From Amia ocellicauda (Eukaryota > Chordata > Actinopteri > Amiiformes > Amiidae): a DNA stretch of 64,000 bases. Made by a program: the position numbers and the translations under genes. This document shows, one piece after another, positions 12,510 through 24,242 of the stretch (position 1 is the first letter of the stretch; every line of letters starts with the position of its first letter). The stretch is from contig NC_089852.1 in assembly GCF_036373705.1 (NCBI RefSeq), positions 30,070,707 to 30,134,706 of the forward strand, read 5' to 3'. The notes under the pieces are model-generated. The model did no database searches, had not been told where the DNA came from, and saw nothing but the letters and a program-made list of their open reading frames with translations.

Positions 12510-14700
12510 CACAAAATAAACATAGTTTTCTATTCAGGATCATGTTTAGACTTTAAATACAGTTTACTACCATGACATTTTTGAAAATGGTTTGAAAATA
12601 TTTATAGATATGGATTCTGTGCCATGTCTCCTCCAGTGATCTGAGCCGTGCTGAATGACAGCTGCCTGTCACAGGGGAGCTCTGCGCTGAACGTCTCTAC
12701 TGCAGCCTCCTCTCCTGGGGGGCTGGGCTCTCCCTGTGCTTCTCTCGAGACGGGGGGGAAGTGAACACTGGAGGCATCTACAGCACTCTGGGCTATCGCA
12801 GAGTTTGTCATAGTTTTAGTCTGTTTGTTACTTGTCACCGAATACTCACGGTCGGTTTGAGCAGCGTGTCTCATCACACATAACCAGTCCCCCCCACCTT
12901 CATTCTCACAGCACTGTCCATGCCCTGCAGTCATTCACTCCACAGAGACACAGTTAAGGGATGGAGTTAAAGCACCCGTCTGCTCATTTTTCTTCTTCTA
13001 CAAAAATAAAGTCCCTTCATGCTTTTCTTTTATTCTTTTCTTTACTTCCCTTTTTCTTCTTCTACTCCGCGTCTCTTGTCTCTATTTTCTCACCTCTAAT
13101 AGCGGGTCGTCCGCTTTCGGTTGATTTAAACTAAAACCCTGATCCTCAGCGACCCCCAGTAATGACCCCTCCCCTTCCCATTATGGCACTTCCTGTAGAT
13201 GCAACATTGAAAGGGCTTAATGGTGAGAAAAGGCTTCTCGGTTTCACACAATGGCCGGCGGGCTGCGGCACAATCCCGCCAGCCCCCAGGCAGCGAGGGG
13301 GGTCAGCACCTGTGTGGGGCAGGTGACGGCGGGCCCGGCTGGAGCTCCCCGCCTGGCTGTGGGCTGCGGCCCCTCGGTCCTGCGCCAGGGGTTAAAGCCA
13401 TTCAAGAAAGTGAAGATTAGATTCCCTTTGTGCGGGAGGACGTTAAACAAATTAATGTATTGCTGCTCAGCTGACTGTAAAATCTCTAGATTTACTGTTT
13501 CTAAAAGGATCTTTCACTCAGCTTTGGCTCAGGTCAGGCAGCGTCTTCGGGCCTGCCTTGAAAAAAGAGAAAAAAGAAAAAGAAAAAACTTGCATTTCCA
13601 TGTCTTTGTGGAAACAAAAACAAAAAGCAAATAAAAACAAGAGAGAAGGAATACCCCAGAGGAGATGTATAAACCACCAATGTTCCTTTTAAACAATATT
13701 AATTTGAATTTAATTAGCTAACCCACCAAGCCCAGTCCCTCCTCTTCTTTTGATGCCCTGCGCAACGCTTCACAGCACAGCCTTTGTGTCCCAATAATTG
13801 TCTTTTTTTATTTCATTTTCTAAGCCGCTGCAAAATATACTATAGTGAAAAGGCAGCTTTTGAAGGGAAAAAGCACGAGTGGATCGTTAACAGAAACAAG
13901 AAAAGAAAAGAAAAAGTCGTTTTCTTTTTGTTTTGTTTTGTTTTGTTTTTTCTTTAAAACGTTTGTCTTTTTAGGGGGGAATAAAGGCATCCTTTTATTG
14001 ACAGCCACACAGAGCTCTGTAGGGTTCCTTAAAGAATATTTACCAGGCCAGTACTATTGCAGGAACTAAAGACAGCCTTATAGAAGTATTGTGTGGCTTT
14101 AAACTGTGTCAACTTTAGTTATTTTCAGTTGAGCACTTATGCTCCTTCTCACTGCTATGTTCTGTCGGCTCCGGGCTTTGCCTTACTGGGAGTTGGTATC
14201 ACTGTATAGGACATTTCGAGCAGTGGGGCGGTTTGGGTTCTCCGGTACCAGTTGATTTTGTGTCCCTGTGTCCCACATGCTCCGGATAATTTACATTATG
14301 TTCAGGGCCTCTGCTACTTACTCCTGACACTATTTTCACACAGATTGGCATGTTTTACCCTCCGCTCCCTGAAGCTCTCCCCTCCGTCACAGAAGCAGGT
14401 GGCAGGTTGGTTTCCAAGCCACTCAGACTTTCCCGGAATATCCCAGAGTTCACCCCTCAGCTGCAGCCCAGGAGAAGGGATAGAGCTAGGGTTAGGTAGG
14501 GTCACTGGGGTTACAGCATGGTCAGGGCTGGGCGGCTGTGACAGGATATGAGCTGAAGGCTGTTTAGGAATGGTGCGCCAGCACTCTGAAACTCCTTTAT
14601 ATGAATCCAGGTCCATTCAGTGACTAATTTGCATTTCTTAAACTAATTTGTATTGTGTTGCTTTTCTGTTTGTTCATCATTTTGTTGTTTTTGTTTTGTT
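12490..14700. other. Intergenic, no gene; AT microsatellite at left edge
   Basis: A (TA)n run lies at 12485-12510. Bases 13390-14060 are complex, partly AT-rich and could hold conserved non-coding DNA (CAAATTAATGTATTGC near 13447). An A-rich stretch at 13560-13640 and a (GTTTT)n-like stretch at 13927-13951 are simple repeats. No exons were found. Confidence 0.4.
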
Positions 14701-14709
14701 TTGCTTGTT

Positions 14710-15190
14710 AATAGTTTTGCTCTCTTTTGCAAGATCTTTATTATTATGATGATGATGAGGAGGAGGATGATAATGTCTGGATGATCACTTATGTCAGCTG
14801 CATGCACACACACACAATTGCTGGAAACAGAACAATAATAACGCACATTCCCTGAGAAATATGAGGTTTGTGTGCAGTGATGCAAACAGACTTGTAGTAA
14901 GAACTTAGTGGAAAGCAGTGTATAGCGTTGTGTGGCAAAAACATGTTAAATGTAGTGTGGTGTAAAATCACAGTAAGTAGGAGGTATCCTGGTAACAACA
15001 GTGATGTAGTGTGCTAATCTAATAAAGAGTAAAGTGTGGTATGGTGTGGTCTACTGTGGTGATAACTACGGCACAAACACAGTAAAGTGTAGTGGTGTAC
15101 TGTGGTAGCCTATTAGCACAATAACGTGTGGTGCAGTAAACTTCAGACTCTCAACCTCTGCTTCAAGACCACAATCTGTGCTGACATCAA
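14710..15190 (+). repeat. Dispersed repeat, copy 2 (36-bp-unit family)
   Basis: This parallels copy 1. It has TTGCAAGATCTTTATTATTA near 14729 (also seen near 369), then TTGTGTGCAGTGATGC near 14868 and CAGACTTGTAGTAAG, then several diverged units such as ACAGTAAAGTGTAGTGGTGT near 15080. It ends just upstream of the MTIF3 promoter region. Confidence 0.55.
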
Positions 15191-15339
15191 ACCAAGATTA
15201 TGGTCAAAATTGAGAAATTAACATAAATTATATATAATTGTATTGAGTGGTAAGTAGATATATATGTGTTATACATTTTTTGCACAGGTTCGTACTTGAG
15301 CACAACGCCATGAACTCTAAGTTGAGTTCACAAACTACA

Positions 15340-15650
15340 CGCCGGCGCGTAATTGCGTCATCACGGTGCGACTGATCGAGGCGCTGTAAAGCAGGACCCC
15401 TTGTGTTGCACACATTGTCTGCCGGAAGCTGAAGGTTGACAGTGATTGGATTAATTCACCACAACACTGACAGGGTATTTCTCTATATTGATTTGTGTCT
15501 GTTTTTTTCAGGCAGATATTGCAGTGGAAATGTACAATTTAAAAGGGCGAGTTTCTGACTCGTTGGTTTCTTGGCAAGTTTACACAAGCGATGGTGTATT
15601 TCGATATAAGTAACACAGCAGTGAGCACCAGCAGGTCCGGTGCCTGTCAG
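15340..15650 (+). promoter_or_regulatory. MTIF3: MTIF3 promoter and probable non-coding exon 1
   Basis: This CpG-containing segment holds a CRE-like TGCGTCAT at 15354-15361 and an ETS-like CCGGAAG near 15422. A splice donor, CCTGTCAG|GTGAGTGT, lies at 15650/15651. The first coding exon of MTIF3 opens with an acceptor one base before its ATG, so an upstream 5'UTR exon is required, and this donor is the best candidate. The transcription start was not determined. Confidence 0.5.
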
Positions 15651-16028
15651 GTGAGTGTCGGAGGAAAGATGTCTTGGCAGCGACTCTGCGATGTAAAGAC
15701 TCGTCAGGTTTCCTTGACCTCCGAGATACATCCGCAGTGTTGTCTGTCGGGCATTGCAGGAAACACAGCACAGCTGGGTGTTGTAGGTCTCTACGAAACA
15801 TGAATCAGGCGGATGCATGTCAGCCACCTCAACGGCTGCGCCTATAGTCTCGTTCCTAATGGACATCGCGGTTTTAACTGAAAACTGTTAGTTGTGACTC
15901 ATATAACACACGTGCCATGTCCTGGATTCACGGGGGGGTCCGTCCTTCAGAGGGCAGCCTGAAGACTTGTGGGGGGGGGTCTGAGCCGCCTTGCTGACAG
16001 CCCTTTCACTCCTTTGTGTGTCTGCAGG

Positions 16029-17262
16029 ATGGTGGCGGGATGCTTGTGTAGAGCGATGTGTTGGGCAGTGCGGCAGGCCTCCCTCTGCCCCGTACCCCAG
16101 CGTGCTGCGCTGCCACTGCGCAGCCTCTGGAGAAGCTTGGCTGTGCTGCCTGGCTGCAGCCTTGACCCCCCCAGGGCGACCTGGACTCTGGGACAGCGCC
16201 CCTTCACCACGGCCAGTGATGGAGAGGGGGACTCTGAACCGGAGGAGGGTCAGAAGAAGCAGACGCAGAAGCAGGATCCGCGGGCCCGGCCGACCGTGGG
16301 CAGCGTGGGCAGGAAGATCCCTCACCGGCTGCTGGCAGTGCTGGACGAGCAGGGCGAGGACCTGGGCACGATGCACCGCGCCGACGTGGTGCGGCTGATG
16401 GAGCAGCGCGGGCTGAAGCTGGTGCCAGTGCGGGAGAGCGCCCAGCCGCCCCTGTACAGGCTGATGACAGGGAAGCAGATCCATGAGGAGCAGATCAAAC
16501 TGCGTGAGAAACAGAAAGCTAAGCCCGGTGAGAAAGAGAGTGTGTGTGTATTTTTTGGGATTATCCTCTTCCATACAGGTCTCCACTCCCACCATCTCTG
16601 CTCCACAGTGAGAAGACAGGAGGTTGTTTTGTTTTAAAGCCAATCCTTATCTAAACCCTGACCCCAGTGGTTCCTGCACCCTCATATCTCCCACGCAGGG
16701 CTCCCTGTCCTGAACCCCCCCCTCCTTTGTGTCCCCCCCACAGGGCTGACGCAGGTAAAGGAGGTGACCCTCTCCTCGGACATCGCCCAGCATGACCTGG
16801 ACACCAAGGTGAAGCAGGTGCACAGCTGGGTTGAGAAGAAGCACCACGTGCGGGTGACTGTGAGGCAGCGCTCTGGGGCAGCGCAGCCTGAGAAACTGGT
16901 GAGAGCAAGGGTGTTCATTTCAGAGTGCTGGGGGAGTGGGAGATGTGAAGATGGGGACCCTGAGGGTTTTAACAGTGAGGGTGTGGCAGTGTGTTAAAGG
17001 GCAGGATACTGCAGCACATCGCAGCATCTCTCACTCCGACCCTTTTCTTCCACAGGAGGCCGTGCTGGAGCTCATGGTGCAGAAGCTGCCGGGCGTGGCC
17101 ACCTTCGCCTCTAAGCCCAAGCCGATCCGCGATGGCCGAGCCGCCGTATGCGTCCTCAGAGCCCTGTCCAACAAGGAGCTGCACGAACACACTCAGACAG
17201 AGACGCCCCCCTCCCCGGACCGCTCCCCACACAACACACAGGATGGCACTCTGCAGCAGTGA
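16029..17262 (+). CDS. MTIF3: Mitochondrial translation initiation factor 3
   Basis: The coding exons are 16029-16527, 16744-16898 and 17056-17262, with GT-AG introns and matching phases, giving 286 residues against 278 in human. The first coding exon starts at acceptor 16027/16028, one base before the ATG. Residues 1-60 are Arg- and Ala-rich with very few acidic residues, as in a mitochondrial presequence. Residues about 91-165 form the IF3 N-domain (VGSVGRKIP, LDEQGEDLGTM). Residues 168-255 form the C-domain (LSSDIAQHDLDTK, LPGVATFASKPK). By family knowledge the protein binds the mitochondrial 28S subunit, keeps subunits apart and proofreads initiator fMet-tRNA. AATAAATAAA at 17275-17284 is the poly(A) signal, only 13 bp after the stop. 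GTF3A converges from the right. The C-terminal tail after residue 258 is Pro/Thr/Ser/Asp-rich and of unknown role. Confidence 0.96.
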
Positions 17263-17266
17263 CTCT

Positions 17267-17284
17267 TTTATTAAAATAAATAAA
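17267..17284. terminator. Paired poly(A) signals of MTIF3 and GTF3A
   Basis: The plus strand carries AATAAATAAA at 17275-17284 for MTIF3. The minus strand carries AATAAA at 17267-17272 for GTF3A. Cleavage normally follows 10-30 nt downstream, so the two transcripts should overlap at their 3' ends by about 50 nt. The GTF3A mRNA would then end within or near the last MTIF3 codons. Confidence 0.75.
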
Positions 17285-17423
17285 GTGATACGTGCATATA
17301 AACTTAAGCGGCGTATATTTAAAGGTTGCAAACACAAAAACAGGCTTAAGTTTGGGTCTGTACAGAGGGATGGCAGGGCCTTACAACAGGCCCCGTTAGT
17401 GGAAAGTGCTGGAGCTCTGGTGG

Positions 17424-19907
17424 TCACTGTGGCTCAGGGGGTGGTGGGGCAGGGGTGGATGGCTGCTGCTCCAGGGTGGTGCTCTGCAGCAGGGTGGCCA
17501 GCGAGGCTGGCTCCGGGGCACTCGCTTTCTTGGACGCCTTGTAGCCGCTCAGCTTGGAGGCCAGACTGCGCTTGGGACGGGGCGTCTTCTACAGTGAAAA
17601 AATAATCAATAATCAAATAATTAGCTTCTCTGTCCCATCTGGCAACATTGTGTGCTCGGTAGCCCAAACAATCCCAGAGTCTCAGACCAGTGCAGTTACA
17701 GCAGTACAGGGTGCTTGCTTACGGGAAAGACTCCCAGATGACATTTTCTTACAAGAACAGACCATCATGGCAGCTGCAGGTCAAGGTCAGTTTGGCACTC
17801 TGACCCAAGGGCTGCACAGTTGCTGCCCCACTGGGAGAGGATGTTCAGCCACAGCACACTGGGAGAGGGGTTTTGTGATCTTACCTTCAGTTTTTTCTTT
17901 TCAGGATCATGCACGACACCGTGGCGCTGCAGACTTTGCTGGAAGGAAGGGGAAATAAAAGGTCAAGGTTTCATGCATCTATAGTTCCAAAAGGCAGGAG
18001 TTTTAGTCATCCTTCCAAAACATGTGTTAAATAACAGCCCAATATACTGTAAAAAAAATAACAAATGACTGAAAATTAAGGGTAGTTGTTTGCAAAGCAT
18101 TTCAAAATAAACCCAATGCTGTGGCTACAAAAACCTTCCCTCACTCACCCTCATGGCAAAGGTTTTTCCACAGCCAGGGTGGGGGCAGGCGTGGGGCCGC
18201 TGCTCCTCATGGAAGGACAGTATGTGGCTCTGCAGGTTGAAGGCGGTGGTGTAGGTGCGGGGGCAGCCCTGGTGGGGGCAGCGTAGCACGGCCCTCTCAG
18301 CCTGGTGCACGTACTGGTGCTGCTGCAGGAACCAGGCGCTCTTGAAGGACCGACTGCACTGATCACACTGCAGCAGCTCTGACACACAGAGGCAGGAAGG
18401 GCAGGGTTAAAATGTGATTTTGTTTCAATGGTTTACAAGAGAAAGGGGAGGCGGGGGCGGCTAAGGTTACCGATGTGCTGGGTTCTCTTGTGCTTCATGA
18501 ACTCGGTCCAGGTTTTTCCCAGGAACGGACAGCCTTCCTCTTTGCAAGGATAACCTTCAGAAAGGCAAAGCAACGAGATCAGGACGTAGCACATCCCATG
18601 CCGTGGGTCACACAGGTGGCATCAGACTTCCTCCCCAAACCACACATGCTCAAACTCCCTGTCCACTCCCTCACACCACACTCACCCATGTGGACCTTCT
18701 CGTGCCGTTTCAGCTTGCTAGGGACGGGGAAGCTCTTCTCACAGCCCTCGTGGTTACACCTGCAACACAGGTCCGCAGCGCGAGCGTGAACTGCAGCAAG
18801 CACTACCACAGGCACAGATCGACCAGCCAGAGCCAGAGCCCCGAATCGGCTATACTCACTTAAACGGCAGCAGGTTGGTGTGCTCATACTGGTGGATTTT
18901 GAGCCGACTGTTCTTCTTGAAGGATTTTCCACAGCCCTCGTACTCGCACTGTGAAAAGTCAAAACGTTAAATTAACCAACAAGTCTACTACAGCTGCAGT
19001 CTTGTAGAGAGGACTAAAACTGACAAGTTCATAGACCAGGACAACACTCCTATCCAGCATTAGTGCAGTCTATTATAAATGAGACCCTGGTCTCAAAGGT
19101 AGCCCACTTGCTCATTGCTAGCTTATGGTAAACGCCACGCCTGCCCCTGTTGCACTCACAGTGTATTGCTTCTCCTGGCGCTCATGCTTGCGGGCCATGT
19201 GTTTCTTCAGGTTGGAGGTGGTGGTGAATGCAGCGTCACAGCCGTCCACCGTGCACCTGCAGAGAGAAACACGCAGGCGCCACTTCCACAGCGTTCATGT
19301 TCACAAGACCACGGACGGCCAGCTGGGGGGACCGTGGCCAGGCTATGGTAGGTCATTTACAGGTCCCTGCAGCAGGTCGTGCTGGTCTTTCAGCAGCCGA
19401 GAGCAACACTCACCGCACGGGCTTCTCGCCGCTGTGGCTCAGCTGGTGGCGGGTCAGGTGGAAGCTCCGAGTGAAGCGCTTGTCACAGCCGTCCTGAGTG
19501 CACACGAACGGCTTCTAACCAGGGGAGACAGCAGAGGAGCCACCGTGGGCGTCAAACACACCAGCACCAGCACCACACGGCGTTATGTGCCCGTTGTCCA
19601 AGGCCGCTGGAGTTTACACACTCCCATTATAAAACAGCGCAACACAGGCCTATAAGCACCGCGTCGGAGGGAGCGGGGGCATGCACCAGCTCTCCCCGCT
19701 CTCAGGGACACTCACCACCCCCGTGTGCTTGCACAGGTGCGCTTCCAGCTTCCAGGACTTGTTAAAGGAGGCGTCGCATTCAGGGAACGAGCAGATGAAG
19801 CTTTTGCCCGGGCTCTTGAAGGCCTCTCCCATGGCGATCGCGGATAAAGGGATTACAAAGCTGTTCGTGACTGCCCAGGTGCCGCTGCGCTCGCCGTCAG
19901 CCTCCAT
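17424..19907 (-). CDS. GTF3A: Transcription factor IIIA (nine C2H2 zinc fingers)
   Basis: Nine coding exons on the minus strand are 19716-19907, 19414-19514, 19160-19256, 18860-18948, 18686-18759, 18471-18554, 18149-18378, 17885-17938 and 17424-17588. All junctions are GT-AG and in phase, giving 361 residues against 365 in human. Nine C2H2 fingers span residues about 39-299, roughly one per exon. Finger 6 has the divergent [13 protein letters not shown] form, and finger 7 the short CDQC form, both typical of TFIIIA. A basic tail ([22 protein letters not shown]) follows, with a Pro-rich end. By family knowledge it binds the 5S rRNA gene internal control region for Pol III and binds 5S rRNA itself. 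The ATG at 19905-19907 has a good context (GGAAAATGG). An in-frame GTG lies four codons upstream and was not chosen. Confidence 0.96.
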
Positions 19908-20010
19908 TTTCCTCCACACGTGTCCCCTGTATATTCTCCCTCGGACAGACTACCCTGCGCCACTTCCGGGGGGAGGTCGCACCGCAATGTGGCTGCAGAA
20001 AAGTGAAAGC
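19908..20010 (-). promoter_or_regulatory. GTF3A: GTF3A proximal promoter
   Basis: An ETS/GABP-type site, ACTTCCGG on the plus strand at 19962-19969 (CCGGAAGT on the gene strand), lies about 55 bp upstream of the start codon in a CpG-containing stretch. No TATA box is evident at a suitable distance. The transcription start is inferred to be close to this site. Confidence 0.45.
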
Positions 20011-20219
20011 AAGAAACGATTAGGTATCGAGAGCGACAAATCTTACCATTTCCTTTTTTTTGAATATTTAGTCTCATTAAAATCAAAGCTCCAGTATTTC
20101 GGTTTAATTTTAACAAGGGTTGTTTTGCGTTTCGGCAACCCCCTTCACTGGCTCTCACTTGAGTTCTCCCACTTCGATCAACAAGGACTGTTCCATTATA
20201 TGCACCTTGGAGGTTGAAC

Positions 20220-20447
20220 GTGAATTGTACTAGGTTTACAGGTTAACATCTTCGCATATCTACCCGTTTCATTTTTAGGAAGTAAATATTATATTACAAA
20301 TAAAAATGATATAAAATTAAAATGTATTGTGCTTTTAATCTAATCATAGTCGGTGTGCTGTATATCTCCCCCCTCACTGTGAGTAGTTTAGGTCCATGTA
20401 AGCCATGTGATAACTGTCAAACGCAGAATGTGCAGCTTTAATAAACG

Positions 20448-20502
<55 letters not shown>

Positions 20503-21405
20503 TAATATTAATAATAATAATAATAATATGTATAAGCAGATGTCTTTATGCAAGGCTTACACATGTTATTAATAGCGAGTCCAATCATGGTGACTCCAAA
20601 TCTACAAGTGTCCACTGTATTCCACACTCAAAGGTAGTACTAATAATAATTACAGTAATAATATATTGCATATTCATGTAGCGCCTTTCACCCAGAGGGA
20701 CACCAAGCTCTCTACTGTTGGGTCCCACCATTAGAGTGTCCCCTCAGCTGTGCACTGCACAGCACAAAAGGTGCTGTAGGTCTCACAGCCAGTCAGATGC
20801 TTTTATACAGAGCGAGTCTCTGAGGCTAGAGGCAGAGGGTGCTGGGGATCAGCAGCAGGACAGAGCTCGGAGGGGCTCAGTGGTGACATACAGAGAGTTG
20901 TGGGCAGAGTTGAGGTCTGAGGACTCCAGCATACTACTGGGAAGAGGGAGCAAGGTTGCTTATAGGACCACTGCCTCACTCTCTCCTTCTCCTCCACTGT
21001 GTGCAAAACCACTCCTGTGCTCATTGAAAGTTAATGTTCAAAGGGCCAAAGCCATGGGGTAGGGTTCAGTCCTGTGTGCCGTGTGACGTGTGTTGTGGCT
21101 GTGTGCTGTGTGCCGTGGCCACCGGTGACTCTGCTTGCTGGTTGGTGGCCTGTCTGAGAGACGGACAGTGTTATGCAGTGAAATGTGTTTTAGTTGGATA
21201 CATCTCCCTCCCTCTCAACACCCCCTGGCCCAGAGGCAGACCCCAGAGCACAGTGTGGCGGTGAGTGCAGGACAGAGCTCAGATTAATTAGTAACAGCAG
21301 TCAGCCATGAAGGGGTTAAACTGCGCTCCGTGTGTGGGGGGTGAATTAACCCTTTCATCTCCTCCTCACAGAACCCTGCACAGACTGACAACTGCAGCCA
21401 AGTGC
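20220..21405. repeat. Intergenic with (TTA)n/(TAA)n palindrome and repeat debris
   Basis: TTA repeats at 20450-20500 are followed directly by TAA repeats to 20528, so the tract can fold on itself. Next to it, GCAGATGTCTTTATGCAAGGC at 20537-20557 and TGTAGCGCCTTTCACCCAGA near 20678 resemble short dispersed repeats common in fish. No gene was seen. Confidence 0.55.
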
Positions 21406-21409
21406 TGTG

Positions 21410-21740
21410 GAACTACATTGTAAACGCAAGATAATATGGGTGTCAGAATGAATATAAGTACAGTATTTGCATGTTTACCAAGCTGTGGGCAATCCGGGGA
21501 CCAGCCAGGGCCTCTGGCAGGGAGCCAGCTGGCTGCAGACTCCTATTTTGTCATGCAGATGGATCTCAACAATGCCATGATTAAAACGATGCACATATCT
21601 GCGTTCCAGGGCCCTGTGACACCCTGGAGAAATGGGCTCTCCCTCCTTTCATCTGAAGGCAGTTCTGCAATTAGCATGCTGGCCCTGTGTTTATGTCTGT
21701 ATTGCTCAATTATCCTTACATCGGCATCGGCATGTACATC
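21410..21740. promoter_or_regulatory. Candidate conserved non-coding block D
   Basis: This is complex, repeat-free sequence with CTCAACAATGCCATGATTAA near 21565 and TCTGCAATTAGCATGC near 21664. There is no splice-bounded coding frame. Texture suggests a regulatory element; this is unverified. Confidence 0.3.
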
Positions 21741-24200
21741 AGAGACACTTTGTTGCTGGCTGCTGTACACACTCTATCGCTGAGCTGGACGCTGTGTTGT
21801 GAACGGAGCAGCTTTCAAACTGGGCTGACTGCGCACTTTTTTTTTACCTTAAAAAATCTAGTTTCCACCTACAATCAGCCCTGAAACGCACGACTTCACT
21901 TCCACAAATCAAGTTTCTTTCTTTTTCTTTTCTTACTTCTGTCTTCTTGCATGTCTGTGGCACTGTACTCAAAGGCAGCTGTAGCCTTAACACCGTGTGA
22001 CTGAGCTTGACTGCAGAGCTGCGGACGATGATGATGATGATGACCATGCGCGAGAGCTGCCTGTCTGTGTGGGACAGCACCTGGCCCTGTAGTCTTCATT
22101 TCTGAGATGCACTCAATAGTGGAGATGTAGCTGTTGACAGCTTCATAAGTGATCCAGGGCTCTCTGTGTTGAACTATGGCTCAACAGTGCCACCAAGAGG
22201 TGAAATTAACTATGTGACACCTGCCAAGCCCTCTGTATTGTACCAGCCTGTGGACGCTGGGAACTCTGACCAACCCTGGGCCAAGAGTTCTTGTTTGCTG
22301 AAGTTTTTCTGCAGATGCTGCTCAGGCCTCCGAGTCTTCAGCACTGGGTGCAACTCTGCTGCTTCTGGAACCGACTAGAGAGACGAGAGCCAGGGTTTGG
22401 GGAGACACAAACTCATAGCGTTTACAAAACCCTCTTGCTATGGACACACACACTGTACCTGGAACAAAAATGATCATTACAGAATAATTAAGCCTTTTTA
22501 TGGTTTATAAAGAAGGGTTCCTAAGAGACACAGCCCAGGAGAGCAGCCTGTGGCTCTCTGGTACCGAGGCCTCTCAGCCTTGGGGGGGTTCAGGGGCCTT
22601 GTTTCTGTATGTGCCAGTGATATCAGTCACAGCAGTCGCCACTATAGCCAGTCACAGCCGGTGTCAGACCCTCCTGCAGTGCTGTCTGTGTCCCAGCCCC
22701 CCTCAGGCCGGCGCGTGGCTCCTCCTCGTGACGGCTCAAGGCTGCGGTGATACAGTGCCCTGATGTGCCGAGTCAGACGGAACAGCAGTGCTGGCTGTGA
22801 TAGCACACCCTGACACTGGCGCTGAGCTTGATTTACAGCTCTGTTGGCACAAGGGGCCCGAGTCCTGAGAGTCTCCGCACGCTGCTACTGCCCCTCTCGC
22901 CACAGCCGTTTACAGCCACAATCAGGCTTTACGAGTGGGATTCCTGGAGGCCGAGATCCTCCCCACCGCGATAAGGTGTGATTTATTGTCACCTGACGCA
23001 CTCAGATTTAATCTGTGTTGCGCTTGGGCAATAGCGTGCCGGTGTGCGTGCGCTCGCTGGCGGGTTATTGGCGTGCATGGCGAGCACAGTGCCCCTGTGG
23101 GCTGGCTGGGCTGCTCTCTCCCAGGCAGCAGATGAGCTGTATGTGCTGTCAGAACTTCCAGGAGAGATCACAGCTGAAAACCCCCAGCAGGCAGCTGCAA
23201 GGCCCGCTATCTGTGTTCACCTCTCCACTGCCCTTGTGCTGCCACCTTCTCCACAGGACACACAGCCCCAGTGCAGAGCAGTCCCTCTGCAGTGCGGCCA
23301 CCGCCTCCTCTGTGCCCCCCCTCTCGCCCCTGAGGCTCAGAGTGCTGGTTTATGAGGCACTAATCAGCGCCCCGGTGTCTCGGGAGACAAGCCTGGTGCT
23401 TAGTGGCAGGGCGTGTCATCTGCAGGCACCGACTGATCAATAATTAACATCATGGAGGGTTACAGAGCTGAAGAGCAAACAACACTGGGCCCCACAGACT
23501 GACTGACTGATACACTGACTCATACACTGATAGTCCGATACACAGACTGACTGACAGACTGACTGATACACCGACTGACTGACTGTATCTGATTTTCTGT
23601 GTATCTGGCACAGTTTTTGTGAGGCTCTTGGTCTGAATCTGTGTGTCTCTGTGTTGCCTGATCTGTGTCTTTGTGTCCTCTGGGAGTCTGTCTGTCTGTC
23701 TGCCTGCCTCCCTGTGAGCCAGAGAGTGTCTGTGTCTGACACAAACAGTCTTGCGCCCGACACAAACAGTCTTGCGGTGGCTGTCTCTCCCAGTCTCTGT
23801 GGAGCCTTGAAAAAAATATGCTGTGGGGTCAGAGGTTGCAGGAGTCCCACTGACTGTGACCAATCACATCCCCCCGCTGCGAGGGAGCTGTCAGGGCTGC
23901 GAGGGGGCTGTCAGTCACGTGTATGGGATACAGCGCGTTAATGAGCACGGCTTGTGTGCTGCCTCCCTCCCTCGCTCGCACTGTGAAGCGCCGCCGGCTC
24001 CCAGTGCTGTCCGGTGTCCTCGCACCCGGCCGCGCTGCTGGGGATTACTGCTGCCCGTGTGAGCCATCGGCAGCCCTGCTCTCTCACGTGAAAGATCCCC
24101 TCGCGCACACTGTCACAAGCTCTGAGCCCCTCATTACTCCATATTAATACAATAAGTGTCACATCCAATTTTATGGCTAGGAGCATGTCCCCCTCCATCA
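21741..24200. other. Intergenic, no gene; short tandem repeats
   Basis: A GACTGACTGATACACT-type imperfect tandem repeat spans about 23495-23590. TCTG repeats lie near 23686-23710. A tandem duplication of ACACAAACAGTCTTGCG lies at 23738-23778. Bases 22930-23060 are complex with CG dinucleotides but carry no gene signal. Confidence 0.45.
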
Positions 24201-24201
24201 T

Positions 24202-24204
<3 letters not shown>

Positions 24205-24242
<38 letters not shown>

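Noticed and set aside
15888-16643. 251-codon minus-strand open frame
   Set aside because: It is the antisense shadow of the GC-rich MTIF3 exon; the sense frame has clear IF3 similarity and splice sites.
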